Of a stretch of 64,000 nucleotides of DNA, positions 9,541 to 18,000 are shown piece by piece. Below the pieces are notes generated by a model that was given only the letters and a program-made list of their open reading frames with translations, ran no database searches and was not told the DNA's origin. The stretch's first letter is position 1, and every line of letters begins with the position of its first letter. Origin of the DNA: Agrobacterium vaccinii (GTDB lineage Bacteria; Pseudomonadota; Alphaproteobacteria; Rhizobiales; Rhizobiaceae). Position numbers and translations under genes: made by a program. The stretch spans positions 124,001 through 188,000 of the forward strand of contig NZ_CP054151.1 in the NCBI RefSeq assembly GCF_021310995.1. The letters run 5' to 3'.

Positions 9541-10272
9541 TTATTTCACACCGTTCGATAGAAATGCCTGAAGCTCTGGCGTCTTTGGATTTGCGAAGAG
9601 TTCTGCAGACGGACCGGCTTCCCAGATCTTGCCCTGATGCATGAAGACGGTGATATTGGCGACGCTACGGGCGAAATTCATTTCATGTGTTACCAGCAAC
9701 ATGGTCATGCCCTCACGGGCAAGTTCTTCGATCACGAGAAGAACCTCACCCGTCAGTTCAGGGTCCAGAGCCGACGTTACCTCATCGAACAGCATCACTT
9801 TCGGTCGCATTGCCAGCGACCTTGCTATGGCCACACGCTGCTGCTGGCCACCCGAAAGCATTTCCGGATAGACTGAGAACTTATCGGCAAGCCCGACGCG
9901 CTCTAGTGCCTTTCGAGCCAAATCATCTGCATCAGGCTTCGACACCCCCTGAGTAATACGTGGGGAGAGCATGATGTTTTCGCCAACTGTCAGGTGGGGA
10001 AACAGATTATAGCTCTGAAAGACGATACCGACATCCTTGCGCAACGCCCGGAGCTTGGCTTGATCCTGCTCTACCTTATGACCAGCCGCGTGAATGCTTC
10101 CGGACTGGAATGCCTCCAGCCCGTTAATGCAACGCAACATGGTACTTTTACCGGACCCGCTGCGGCCGATGAGTGCCACGACCTGCCCGGTTTCGACACG
10201 CATCGAGACGCCTTTGAGAACTTCAAGCGCGCCATAGCGCTTGTGAACCTGATCAATGGCTACGACCGACAT
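9541..10272 (-). CDS. Polar amino acid ABC transporter ATP-binding protein
   Basis: A 243-residue importer ATPase with Walker A GRSGSGKST (36-44), the Q-loop in FQSYN, the signature LSGGQQQRV and Walker B VMLFDE. An in-frame TTG lies 15 bases further upstream, but the ATG at 10272 is preceded by AAAGGG at good spacing and is chosen. The start overlaps the end of the permease gene by about 20 bases. It converges with phosphoketolase across about 200 bases with no clear terminator. It belongs to the four-gene importer at 9541-12489. Confidence 0.93.
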   Translation of the reverse strand: MSVVAIDQVHKRYGALEVLKGVSMRVETGQVVALIGRSGSGKSTMLRCINGLEAFQSGSIHAAGHKVEQDQAKLRALRKDVGIVFQSYNLFPHLTVGENIMLSPRITQGVSKPDADDLARKALERVGLADKFSVYPEMLSGGQQQRVAIARSLAMRPKVMLFDEVTSALDPELTGEVLLVIEELAREGMTMLLVTHEMNFARSVANITVFMHQGKIWEAGPSAELFANPKTPELQAFLSNGVK

Positions 10273-10906
10273 GGAGAACCCTTTCAAGATAACGGCTTAG
10301 GCGCGACAGCGGAAAGCAGATGAAGAAGTAGATGAGCGCAACCACCATGAAGACCTTAAACGGTTCAAAGGTGGCGTTGTTGATCAACTGGCCAGCTCGC
10401 GACAATTCGATAAAACCGACGACCGAGACGATCGATGTGTTCTTGACCAATTGCACCAGAAAACCCACCGTTGGCGGCAGCGATATTCTCAAGGCCTGCG
10501 GCAGGATGATGTAGCGATATTGCTGAGCGCGGGTCAGCGCCAGGGAGGCCGAGGCTTCCCACTGCTGAAACGGCACCGCCTGGATAGATCCACGCCAGAT
10601 CTCTGCCAGATAGGCCGAAACATAGATCGCCAGCGACGCAGAGGCCGCCAACAGAGGTGGGATATCAAAGCCGATCAACGTCAGGCCGTAATAGGACATG
10701 AACAGGATCATCAGGACCGGAATGGACTGGATGACCAAAATATAGCCGATGCCAATGGCACGCAGAACGCCGTTTTGCGCCAGACGCATGATGGCGATAG
10801 CGCCACCGAAAGCAGCGCCGATGCTGAAGGCGATCGCTGTCAAAACAACGGTCCACCCAGCCGAGCGCAGCAGAAAAAGAAATTCAGGCCAACCGAAAGA
10901 GGTCAT
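10253..10906 (-). CDS. Amino acid ABC transporter permease
   Basis: A 217-residue membrane permease of the HisM/GlnP family. The motif VIQSIPVLMILF replaces the commoner RgTPllvQ in the same position. An EAA-type loop follows (AEIWRGSIQAVPFQQWEASASLALTRAQQ segment, about residues 95-125), and hydrophobic helices flank it. Its start overlaps the preceding permease stop (TGATG arrangement). Together with 10906-11616 it forms the channel of the importer whose binding protein is encoded at 11686-12489. Confidence 0.9.
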   Translation of the reverse strand: MTSFGWPEFLFLLRSAGWTVVLTAIAFSIGAAFGGAIAIMRLAQNGVLRAIGIGYILVIQSIPVLMILFMSYYGLTLIGFDIPPLLAASASLAIYVSAYLAEIWRGSIQAVPFQQWEASASLALTRAQQYRYIILPQALRISLPPTVGFLVQLVKNTSIVSVVGFIELSRAGQLINNATFEPFKVFMVVALIYFFICFPLSRLSRYLERVLHVGRSH

Positions 10907-11616
10907 CAGGCGGCACTCCCTTTGCTGGCGATTGCGGGAGTGACATCAGGCTTAACACGCTTACCAAAGAGAACGTGACCCAACCCGATCAAACCGAGCT
11001 TCAACGTGAGCGCAATGACCAGATAGGCAATGGTTACGATGATGTAGCTTTCGAAGCTGCGGAACGTGCGCTGCTCAACGATGGCAGCGGAACCGGAAAG
11101 TTCTGGTACGGAAATAAAAGAGCAAATACTGGAGGCTAAAAGCATCAGTACGAACTGACTAGACAGTGCTGGCCAGACCTTGGCGAACGCTGGTTTCAGT
11201 ATGATGTAACGGAACACTTGCAGTCTGCTGAGCGCCAGTGACAGGCCTGCCTCAAGCTGAGATTTGTGCGTGGAATCGACACCTGCCCGGATGATTTCGG
11301 TCGAATAGGCCGAGAGGTTCAGCGTCATGGCAAGCAGCCCCGCCTCGATACCCGACATTCGCAAGCCCAGGAGCGGAAGACCGAAAAATATCATGAACAG
11401 CTGTACCAGAAACGGCGTGTTGCGGAGAAGCTCGACATAAGCGTCAACACAAAAGGCAACGATGCCACCGGCAAGGCTGCGCAACCCGACGAGCAGAATA
11501 GCCAGCGCCGTTCCCAGAATGATCGCACCGGCGGAAAGTAGGATGGTGAGCTTGATCCCGTTCAGGATCAGGTCGGTTTCAGCCAACACGGGTTCGAACT
11601 GAAGTGTGAAACTCAT
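10906..11616 (-). CDS. Amino acid ABC transporter permease
   Basis: A 236-residue inner-membrane permease with the canonical ELLRNTPFLVQLFMIFFG motif (about residues 63-80) and an EAA loop containing SAYSTEIIRAGVDSTHKSQ. AAGGA precedes the ATG at 11616 at about ten bases. It is the first permease after the binding-protein gene. A very stable hairpin lies in the gap before it (11655-11678), which could let the binding protein be made in excess of the membrane subunits. Confidence 0.9.
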   Translation of the reverse strand: MSFTLQFEPVLAETDLILNGIKLTILLSAGAIILGTALAILLVGLRSLAGGIVAFCVDAYVELLRNTPFLVQLFMIFFGLPLLGLRMSGIEAGLLAMTLNLSAYSTEIIRAGVDSTHKSQLEAGLSLALSRLQVFRYIILKPAFAKVWPALSSQFVLMLLASSICSFISVPELSGSAAIVEQRTFRSFESYIIVTIAYLVIALTLKLGLIGLGHVLFGKRVKPDVTPAIASKGSAA

Positions 11617-11654
11617 GATCTGTGTCCTTGATCTAGCCGCTCGTCATAGCAAGC

Positions 11655-11678
11655 TTGGTGCCGCCGAAGCGGCACCAA
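11655..11678 (-). promoter_or_regulatory. Intergenic stem-loop with UUCG tetraloop
   Basis: A perfect 10-base inverted repeat, TTGGTGCCGC and GCGGCACCAA, encloses four bases that read UUCG in the minus-strand transcript, closed by a C-G pair. That is one of the most stable RNA tetraloops. It lies between the binding-protein stop and the first permease. No T-run follows, so it looks more like an RNA-stabilising or partial-termination element that sets the subunit ratio than a full terminator. Function is inferred. Confidence 0.7.
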
Positions 11679-11685
11679 AGTCGCC

Positions 11686-12489
11686 CTAGTAAGTCGGCAG
11701 CTTCGGGAGCGGCGATCCGACCCATTTTTTGGAGATCGCGTCCAGTTCCCCGCTGGATTTCATCTTCTCAATAGTGCCGTTGAGCCATTGCTGAAGCTCA
11801 ACAGCGTCCTTTCGAACAGCCATTGAATTGGGCTGCATGGAGAAAAAGAACTTCGCTTCAATGGTAGTTTCGCCGCGCGCCTTCATCGCAGCATTGGATT
11901 GTGCTTCAGGACTGGCAACAGCCTTGACCTGATGCGAGAATAAAGCCTGCATCGTCGTCGCATCATCATCGAAACGTAAAACCGTAAGGCCAAGCTCACG
12001 CTCGCGATCAACCAGTTGATGTTCGACGCTGGAGCCGCGGTTGACGCCGACCATCATGCCCTTCAGGCCCGACCAGTCGGTGATTTGCTCGTCCTTGCTG
12101 GCATAAATGCCGACCTGAAACGCGCTGTAGGGATTGGTGAAGGTGACGGCCTTTTCACGTTCCGGCGTTTTGGCCAGCGTTGCGACCAGAAAATCGACCT
12201 TGCGTGCTTCCAGCGCTGGAATACGCGATGGCGGCGTCAGTTGCACCATCTCGACAGGCACACCCATATATTTGCCGACGAGGGTCGCGACATCGGCATC
12301 GTAACCGATGGCATTGCCCATGGCGTCTACCGACCCGAAAGGAGGAGCGCCCACAAGCACGCCGATCTTGACCTTGCCTCGTTTGACGATTTCATCGACG
12401 CTTTGCGCGTAGGTTACGGTGGCCGTCAGCATACTGGCGCAGATTGCGACCATGGCACCGGCCAGTTTAAATGATTTGGAAATGCTCAT
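11686..12489 (-). CDS. Amino acid ABC transporter periplasmic binding protein
   Basis: A 267-residue family 3 solute-binding protein. The N-terminal Sec signal (about residues 1-28) has a Lys, a hydrophobic core and an ATVTYAQS cleavage region. The mature part begins with a VKIGVLVGAPPFGSVD strand and contains GYDADVATLVGKYMGV, typical of the fold. The ATG at 12489, with GGGAGAGAG just upstream, is preferred over a GTG three bases earlier. It serves the importer to its 3' side and lies downstream of a hydroxyacid dehydrogenase and a GntR regulator on the same strand. The ligand is unknown; sugar-acid or amino-acid derivatives fit the neighbourhood. Confidence 0.9.
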   Translation of the reverse strand: MSISKSFKLAGAMVAICASMLTATVTYAQSVDEIVKRGKVKIGVLVGAPPFGSVDAMGNAIGYDADVATLVGKYMGVPVEMVQLTPPSRIPALEARKVDFLVATLAKTPEREKAVTFTNPYSAFQVGIYASKDEQITDWSGLKGMMVGVNRGSSVEHQLVDRERELGLTVLRFDDDATTMQALFSHQVKAVASPEAQSNAAMKARGETTIEAKFFFSMQPNSMAVRKDAVELQQWLNGTIEKMKSSGELDAISKKWVGSPLPKLPTY

Positions 12490-12536
12490 CACTCTCTCCC
12501 TTGTTAATTGAGCTTACGGTCTTGTCGTCCTGTCGA

Positions 12537-12556
12537 ATCCGGCCTCCCCGCCGGAT
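12537..12556 (-). other. Small intergenic hairpin upstream of binding-protein gene
   Basis: A 7-base inverted repeat (ATCCGGC and GCCGGAT, six-base loop) lies just after the stop of the hydroxyacid dehydrogenase gene and 47 bases before the binding-protein start. No T-run follows on either strand. It may be an mRNA-processing or stabilising element. Confidence 0.4.
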
Positions 12557-12560
12557 GTCG

Positions 12561-13541
12561 TCAGCTGTCCTTTCTGACGATGTTGATGCAGGGCGCGCCT
12601 GCCAGGCGATGCGCGATATTGTCTGCGATCGTTTGCTGGCGCCGGCGCACAGTCCCATGGGTCCATCCCGACATGTGCGGCGTCATGATCAGGTTTTTCA
12701 ACGTGTGAAATGGCAGGCTGGATGGCAGCTGTGTCGGCTCGCCGGGACCTGGATAGGTGTACCAGGTATCGATCACCGCCCCGCCGATCTTTCCTTCATT
12801 CAGCGCATCGTAGAGCGCGTGCTCATCGATTGTCGGGCCGCGACCAACGTTGAAAATGACCGCATCGGCCTTCATTTTGCTGAAGGCGTCGGCGTTGACG
12901 ATCCCTGTGGTCGATGGCGTCATCGGCACCGATACCACGATGTAGTCAGCTGTCGGCCAGAAGTCGGCCAGTTCATTCAGCGTGAATGACTGGTCCACCA
13001 CCTCGGATTTTGCAACGGGGCTGCGATTGGCGACGCTGACCTGCATACCGAACGCCTTCGCGCGACGGGCAAGGGCCTGACCGATGTGGCCAAAGCCAAG
13101 CAGCCCGATCGTCTTGCCACAGACTTCATCATGGAGACGGTCTCGCGAGCCGGATGAATAGGCCCAGTTGCCCTGACGCAATTTCGTATCGGCATCGTCA
13201 AGCGGCACGTGACGGTTGAGGATAGCGGCGAAGACATATTCCGCAATCGCCGGGTCATGGCCGAAGCAGTTGCACACCATTGCGCCTGCAGGCAGCAAGT
13301 CCAAATTGACGGCGTCATATCCAGCGCCCGGCACGTGGAACAGAGACAGGTTTTCGGGCTGCGGCAGGGCGGCATCGAATTTGACGCCGACGATCACATC
13401 GGCGGTGGCATAGGCCTTCTTCTGCTCGCCTGTTTCCAGCACATCCGGCAACAGGATGATCTGCGCGTCTTTCGGCGCCAGATCAGCAAAATCATGGCTG
13501 AAGCAGGCGGCATTTTCACCGTGAAACACGATGCGTTGCAT
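12561..13541 (-). CDS. D-2-hydroxyacid dehydrogenase family protein
   Basis: A 326-residue NAD(P)-dependent oxidoreductase that would interconvert a 2-hydroxy acid and a 2-keto acid. The nucleotide-binding motif GLLGFGHIGQAL is followed by a VIFNVGRGPTID segment carrying the catalytic Arg and the TPHMSGWTHG segment carrying the catalytic His. Two ATGs are close together. The one at 13541 has GGAGGG at seven bases, while the one at 13547 is too close to that site, so 13541 is chosen. It follows the GntR gene directly and precedes the importer, so the operon appears to link regulation, oxidation and uptake of one compound. Confidence 0.85.
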   Translation of the reverse strand: MQRIVFHGENAACFSHDFADLAPKDAQIILLPDVLETGEQKKAYATADVIVGVKFDAALPQPENLSLFHVPGAGYDAVNLDLLPAGAMVCNCFGHDPAIAEYVFAAILNRHVPLDDADTKLRQGNWAYSSGSRDRLHDEVCGKTIGLLGFGHIGQALARRAKAFGMQVSVANRSPVAKSEVVDQSFTLNELADFWPTADYIVVSVPMTPSTTGIVNADAFSKMKADAVIFNVGRGPTIDEHALYDALNEGKIGGAVIDTWYTYPGPGEPTQLPSSLPFHTLKNLIMTPHMSGWTHGTVRRRQQTIADNIAHRLAGAPCINIVRKDS

Positions 13542-13543
13542 TG

Positions 13544-14311
13544 TCATTCCCTCCCCGGAATTCTGAAAATTGGCTCGATACTGCAATCCAGCAAACGCGG
13601 GTCCAGGCCTGATTCCATCGTGTCGAACATCGAATCTACGAAGGCGATGAGCTGGTTCGAGGCCGAGACCGCCGCATCCATATGCCGGTTGGCGACAGCG
13701 CTGAGTACGGCGAGATGGCAATCGATGGTGGGCGTCAGATCGATCTGCACCGAGCAGTGGGTGTGATGAATAAAGCCTATGCGGCGAAAGATCGTGTGAA
13801 GTGGCCGCAGCGTGTGTTCGAGGAAAGGCTCGTTTGCTGCCGCCAGCAGAATCTGATCGATGCGCCGGTCGATGTCGTTGAAGTCAGCCAGTGTGATCTC
13901 GTCGCGCTTCGCCTTCAATGCCCGCTCGATATGCAGCATCTGATTGCGATGCGACAGGCTGGCACGCTCAATTGCCAGTTTGACGACGAAACGCTCCATG
14001 TCGCCGCGCAGCTGTAATAGCATCCGCTCCCGCGCAAGGTCGATCGGGGCAACCTTCAGACCATGGCGCGGAACAATGGTGAAAAGCGTATCTGCGGCCA
14101 GACGATTGACGGCGTTATGAACCGGCGTGCGGCCCAAATTAGTCAGATCCTGCAACTCCTGCACGGTCAAGGACTGACCTGGCTTCAGTTTACAGTTGAT
14201 CAGCATTTCTTCTATGCGCTGGTAAGCAAGCTCGAAGAAATTTACGCGGTTGCGCCGTGGCAACGTCTCGCCGTCCACCACCAAGGATGGAACCGTCCGT
14301 TTTTTCGCCAT
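13544..14311 (-). CDS. GntR-family (FCD-type) transcriptional regulator
   Basis: A 255-residue regulator with an N-terminal winged helix (about residues 20-90; KPGQSLTVQELQ, then a GRTPVHNAVNRL recognition helix) and an all-helical ligand domain resembling FCD. FCD domains usually bind small carboxylic acids. The ATG at 14311 is strongly supported by GGGAGGA eight bases upstream, although the open frame extends further. It is transcribed away from the enolase-family gene, and two palindromes lie in the shared control region (14361-14390). It probably regulates both the minus-strand importer operon and the plus-strand catabolic operon. Confidence 0.85.
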   Translation of the reverse strand: MAKKRTVPSLVVDGETLPRRNRVNFFELAYQRIEEMLINCKLKPGQSLTVQELQDLTNLGRTPVHNAVNRLAADTLFTIVPRHGLKVAPIDLARERMLLQLRGDMERFVVKLAIERASLSHRNQMLHIERALKAKRDEITLADFNDIDRRIDQILLAAANEPFLEHTLRPLHTIFRRIGFIHHTHCSVQIDLTPTIDCHLAVLSAVANRHMDAAVSASNQLIAFVDSMFDTMESGLDPRLLDCSIEPIFRIPGRE

Positions 14312-14360
14312 GAACGATTTCCTCCCGTCACGACAGAGCTCATTTCGCTCATCTACAAAA

Positions 14361-14390
14361 ATGTTTAAAACATGTTGTGAAATATTACAA
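14361..14390. promoter_or_regulatory. Two candidate GntR operators in divergent promoter region
   Basis: Two adjacent palindromes lie between the divergent regulator and enolase-family genes. The first is ATGTTTAAAACAT at 14361-14373, a perfect 6-base repeat around one base. The second is TTGTGAAATATTACAA at 14375-14390, with TTGT/ACAA ends, close to the TNGTNNNACNA spacing known for FadR-type regulators. The region is AT-rich and probably holds both promoters. Binding by the neighbouring GntR protein is inferred. Confidence 0.5.
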
Positions 14391-14467
14391 GCATGATTAT
14401 TGTCTGCATCCAAGGGAGAGGTGCGACAGGCAAGAGGGCCGGCATCGCGTTGGGTAGGAGAGACACC

Positions 14468-15667
14468 GTGAAAATCACACAGATCGAGACACTGAAAACC
14501 GAAGAGTTTTCCAATGTCCTATGGGTCCGCGTTCACACGGACGCAGGGATCATCGGGCTTGGGGAGACATTTTACGGTGCGGGTGCCGTTGAAGCGCATA
14601 TCCATGATACGCTGGCGATGCGCCTGCTGGGCAAAAACCCGCTGCACATCGAAGCGCTGCACAGGGAGATGACCAATCTTCCCATGGCGCAGGCATCGAC
14701 AGGAGCAGAATCCCGTGCAACGTCTGCGATCGACATTGGCCTTTGGGATATCTTCGGCAAGGTCTGTGATCAGCCCGTCCATCAGATGTTGGGCGGTCTG
14801 TGCCGCGACAAACAGCGTGTCTACAACACATGTGCTGGCTACAAATATGTTCGATCCCACAACATCAAGCCGGTTTCCACATGGAACCTTGGCGATGCGA
14901 ACGGTCCTTACGAAGACCTCGACGGGTTCATGAACCGCGCCGACGCTGTGGCGGAAAGCCTACTGGAAAGCGGCATCACCGCCATGAAAATCTGGCCATT
15001 TGATCCGGCCGCCATTGAGAACCACGGCGTGCACATCACGCCTGAGCAGATGAAGAAGGCTGTCGAGCCCTTCGAGAAAATCCGCAAGGCGGTGGGCGAT
15101 AAAATAGAGATCATGGTCGAATTCCACTCACTGTGGAACCTGCCCACCGCCATCAAGATCGCCCGCGTATTGGAGCAATACCAGCCGACATGGTACGAAG
15201 ATCCCATCCGCATGAACTCTCCGCAGGCACTGAGTGAGTTTGCGCGCTCCACGACAGTACCAGTCTGCGCAAGCGAAACGCTCGGTTCGCGCTTTCCCTA
15301 CAAGGACATGCTGGACCGCGACGCGATGCAGATCGTCATGGCAGATCTCTGCTGGACCGGTGGTCTAACGGAGGGACGCAAGATTGCAGCGCTCGCCGAC
15401 ACCTATCACCGCCCTTTCGCGCCGCATGACTGCATCGGCCCTGTCGGTTTCATCGCGGCCATCCACGCCTCCTTCAGCCAACCCAACACGCTGATCCAGG
15501 AATCCGTTCGCGCTTTCTATACCGGATGGTACAAGGAGCTTGTGGACAATGTCCCGGTGATCGAGAATGGCTATGTCCTGCCGATGGAAGGTCCGGGACT
15601 GGGTGTCGACCTTCTTCCTGCCGTCTATGAACGTTCGGACCTCAGCGTCCGTCGCAGCACGTTGTGA
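14468..15667 (+). CDS. Mandelate racemase/muconate lactonizing enzyme family protein (probable sugar-acid dehydratase)
   Basis: A 399-residue enolase-superfamily enzyme. The N-terminal capping domain carries the LLGKNPLHIE segment. In the barrel, ITAMKIWPFD carries the Lys, the Mg ligands lie in MVEFHSLWN, WYEDPIR and CASETLGS, and the C-terminal APHDCIGPVG holds a likely catalytic His. This layout resembles acid-sugar dehydratases. The GTG at 14468 is chosen because TAGGAGAG lies at good spacing; no ATG fits the start of homology. The SDR and idonate-dehydrogenase-like genes downstream make a sugar-acid role likely. The exact substrate is unknown. Confidence 0.85.
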   Translation: MKITQIETLKTEEFSNVLWVRVHTDAGIIGLGETFYGAGAVEAHIHDTLAMRLLGKNPLHIEALHREMTNLPMAQASTGAESRATSAIDIGLWDIFGKVCDQPVHQMLGGLCRDKQRVYNTCAGYKYVRSHNIKPVSTWNLGDANGPYEDLDGFMNRADAVAESLLESGITAMKIWPFDPAAIENHGVHITPEQMKKAVEPFEKIRKAVGDKIEIMVEFHSLWNLPTAIKIARVLEQYQPTWYEDPIRMNSPQALSEFARSTTVPVCASETLGSRFPYKDMLDRDAMQIVMADLCWTGGLTEGRKIAALADTYHRPFAPHDCIGPVGFIAAIHASFSQPNTLIQESVRAFYTGWYKELVDNVPVIENGYVLPMEGPGLGVDLLPAVYERSDLSVRRSTL

Positions 15668-15675
15668 GGCCCACC

Positions 15676-16443
15676 ATGACCAATCCACTTTTCGATCTCA
15701 AGGGGCGCACCGCGCTCGTCACCGGCTCTTCGCGCGGCCTTGGTCGCGCCATGGCGGAAGGCTTTGCTGCTGCCGGTGCGCATGTCATTATCAACGGCAC
15801 CAACGGCGAACGCGTCGCCAGTACAGTCGCCGATTTCACGGCAAACGGCTATGAAGCCAGCGCCTCCGTCTTCGATGTCACCTCGGAAGAGGCCATCAAA
15901 GCGGCCTTTGCAGATTTCGACGCACAGGGCGTGGAAATCGATATTCTCGTCAACAATGCCGGTATTCAGTTCCGCAAACCAATGGTCGATCTGGAAACGG
16001 CAGACTGGCAACGGGTCATTGACACCAACCTGACCAGCGCCTTCATGTTGGGCCGCGAGGCGGCACGCCGCATGATACCGCGTGGTCGCGGCAAGATCAT
16101 CAATATCGGCTCCCTCACAAGCGAGTTGGCGCGCGCCACCGTCGCACCCTACACGGTTGCCAAGGGCGGCATAAAAATGTTGACCCGGGCCATGGCCGCC
16201 GAATGGGCACAGTTCGGCATTCAGGCCAACGCGATCGGACCTGGCTATATGATCACCGATATGAACCAGGCCCTGATCGACAATCCTGAATTCGACGCGT
16301 GGGTGAAAGGCCGCACGCCTGCGAAACGTTGGGGCAAACCGGAGGAACTGGCGGGAACAGCCGTCTACCTGGCGTCAGGGGCATCGGACTATGTCAACGG
16401 CCAGATCATCTATGTCGATGGCGGCATGCTTTCGGTGCTGTGA
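15676..16443 (+). CDS. SDR-family oxidoreductase, gluconate 5-dehydrogenase-like
   Basis: A 255-residue classical short-chain dehydrogenase with the cofactor motif TGSSRGLGRAMA, NNAGIQ, the catalytic Ser in INIGSLTSE and the YTVAKGG Tyr-Lys pair. Similarity of its N-terminal region (FDLKGRTALVTGSSRGLG) to gluconate/idonate 5-dehydrogenases is recalled, not searched. The ATG at 15676 follows GAGG; a GTG twelve bases earlier overlaps the previous stop. It is next to an L-idonate dehydrogenase-like gene, as in idonate pathways, which supports a ketogluconate-type substrate. Confidence 0.85.
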   Translation: MTNPLFDLKGRTALVTGSSRGLGRAMAEGFAAAGAHVIINGTNGERVASTVADFTANGYEASASVFDVTSEEAIKAAFADFDAQGVEIDILVNNAGIQFRKPMVDLETADWQRVIDTNLTSAFMLGREAARRMIPRGRGKIINIGSLTSELARATVAPYTVAKGGIKMLTRAMAAEWAQFGIQANAIGPGYMITDMNQALIDNPEFDAWVKGRTPAKRWGKPEELAGTAVYLASGASDYVNGQIIYVDGGMLSVL

Positions 16444-16480
16444 CACGGGCAGAAACTAAGTACCGGGAGGAGATAGAACC

Positions 16481-17527
16481 ATGCGAGGGATCATCATCCA
16501 CGCAGCCAAAGACCTGCGCGTTGAAGAAGTGGACGAACCGAAACTGGCTTCGAACGAGGCAAGTGTCCAGGTTTCAACAGGCGGCATTTGCGGGTCGGAC
16601 TTGCACTATTATCACCATGGCGGGTTCGGAACGATCCGCGTTTTGCAACCGATGGCGCTTGGTCATGAGTTTGCAGGCGTCGTGGCCAAGGTTGCCGACG
16701 GCGTGTCGCATCTCGCTCCGGGCATGCGCGTCGCCGTAAACCCCAGCCGGGCCTGTAGACACTGCCGCTTTTGTGCTGAAGGCATGCAGAACCAGTGCCT
16801 CGATATGCGCTTCATGGGCAGCGCCATGCGCGTTCCCCACGTCCAGGGCGGCTTTCGCGAAACCGTGACAGTCGATGCGTCGCAATGCGTGCCGATTGCC
16901 GACAGCCTGTCCATGGGAGAGGCTGCGATGGCTGAACCCTTGGCAGTCTGCCTTCACGCGGCCAAGCAGGCGGGCTCACTCCTGGGCAAGCAGGTGCTGA
17001 TCACCGGCGCCGGGCCAATCGGCGCACTCTGCGTTCTGATGGCACGGTTCGCTGGTGCAGCCCGCATCGTCGTTACGGATGTAGCCGACGAGCCGCTTAT
17101 GACTGCAACAAAAATCGGAGCCGATGAGGTCATCAACGTCGCCAAAAATGGTGCCGCGCTCGACGCCTACAACAAGGACAAGGGAACGTTCGACGTCCTG
17201 TTCGAAGCATCGGGCAATCAGGCAGCGCTCGCATCCGCACTGGACGTGTTGCGACCCGGTGGCGTGATCGTGCAGCTTGGACTAGGCGGGCAGATGACGT
17301 TGCCGGTCAACACAATCGTCACCAAGGAACTTCAGCTTCGTGGCACGTTTCGTTTCCACACCGAATTCGCTGAAGCCGTCGATCTGATGGGCAAAGGCCT
17401 GATTGATGTAAAACCACTTATCTCGGCGACCTTGCCATTTACATCAGCAACAGAAGCCTTCGACTTGGCCAGTGACCGGTCACGCAGCATGAAGGTCCAG
17501 CTTGATTTCACGCGGAGCAATCCATGA
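16481..17527 (+). CDS. Zinc-dependent alcohol dehydrogenase, L-idonate 5-dehydrogenase-like
   Basis: A 348-residue medium-chain dehydrogenase. Catalytic-zinc residues lie in GGICGSDLHYYHHGG and GHEFAG, and the structural-zinc lobe is ACRHCRFCAEGMQNQC. The cofactor motif GAGPIGAL follows. The HYYHHGGFG segment is characteristic of IdnD-like proteins. A very strong GGGAGGAG site precedes the ATG. Its stop overlaps the start of the AllA-like gene. Oxidation of a sugar acid at C5 fits the family and the neighbouring SDR, but the activity is unproven. Confidence 0.85.
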   Translation: MRGIIIHAAKDLRVEEVDEPKLASNEASVQVSTGGICGSDLHYYHHGGFGTIRVLQPMALGHEFAGVVAKVADGVSHLAPGMRVAVNPSRACRHCRFCAEGMQNQCLDMRFMGSAMRVPHVQGGFRETVTVDASQCVPIADSLSMGEAAMAEPLAVCLHAAKQAGSLLGKQVLITGAGPIGALCVLMARFAGAARIVVTDVADEPLMTATKIGADEVINVAKNGAALDAYNKDKGTFDVLFEASGNQAALASALDVLRPGGVIVQLGLGGQMTLPVNTIVTKELQLRGTFRFHTEFAEAVDLMGKGLIDVKPLISATLPFTSATEAFDLASDRSRSMKVQLDFTRSNP

Positions 17528-18000
17528 TTTCGATTGTCCCCCAAGCCTTGACGCAGGAAAAATTTGCACCGTATGGATTGGTTTCCGGTCTGACGGCGGC
17601 AGGTTCCCTGCTCATTGAAGGAGCTTTCGATGCGACGGAAGATGCCCAAAAACCGGTGATTCAAATCGTCAAAATCGAATTACCTCAAAAGACTATTCTC
17701 ATCAAGCAACTGGAGGCTCACCCTTTTTCGGCGCAGACTTTCCTGGCACTGGATATGGCGCCCTCCCTGATCGTCGTTTGTGACTGGAAGGGAACCGAAG
17801 GACCGGACCTGGCAACGCTCAAAGCCTTCATCGCCCAGCCAGATCAGATCGTCACCTATCGACGGGGCGTCCTGCATCACAAGATAACGCCACGCGCACC
17901 ATTAGCGACGTTCGCGATGGCGATGCGACAAACGGATCGAGGCGACGACACGGTGCTGTACGCACTTGGTGAACCAGTGAGTATCGATCTATCTCTTTAG
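17524..18000 (+). CDS. AllA-family ureidoglycolate lyase-like protein
   Basis: A 158-residue cupin-like protein matching the ureidoglycolate lyase (AllA) family. Recognisable stretches are KFAPYGLVSG near the N-terminus, the LEAHPFSAQTFLAL region and TYRRGVLHHKITP. AllA releases urea and glyoxylate from ureidoglycolate in purine breakdown. Here it ends a sugar-acid-type operon without other allantoin genes, so it may act on another hemiaminal or ureido compound. Translation is coupled to the dehydrogenase by an ATGA overlap. Confidence 0.8.
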   Translation: MISIVPQALTQEKFAPYGLVSGLTAAGSLLIEGAFDATEDAQKPVIQIVKIELPQKTILIKQLEAHPFSAQTFLALDMAPSLIVVCDWKGTEGPDLATLKAFIAQPDQIVTYRRGVLHHKITPRAPLATFAMAMRQTDRGDDTVLYALGEPVSIDLSL

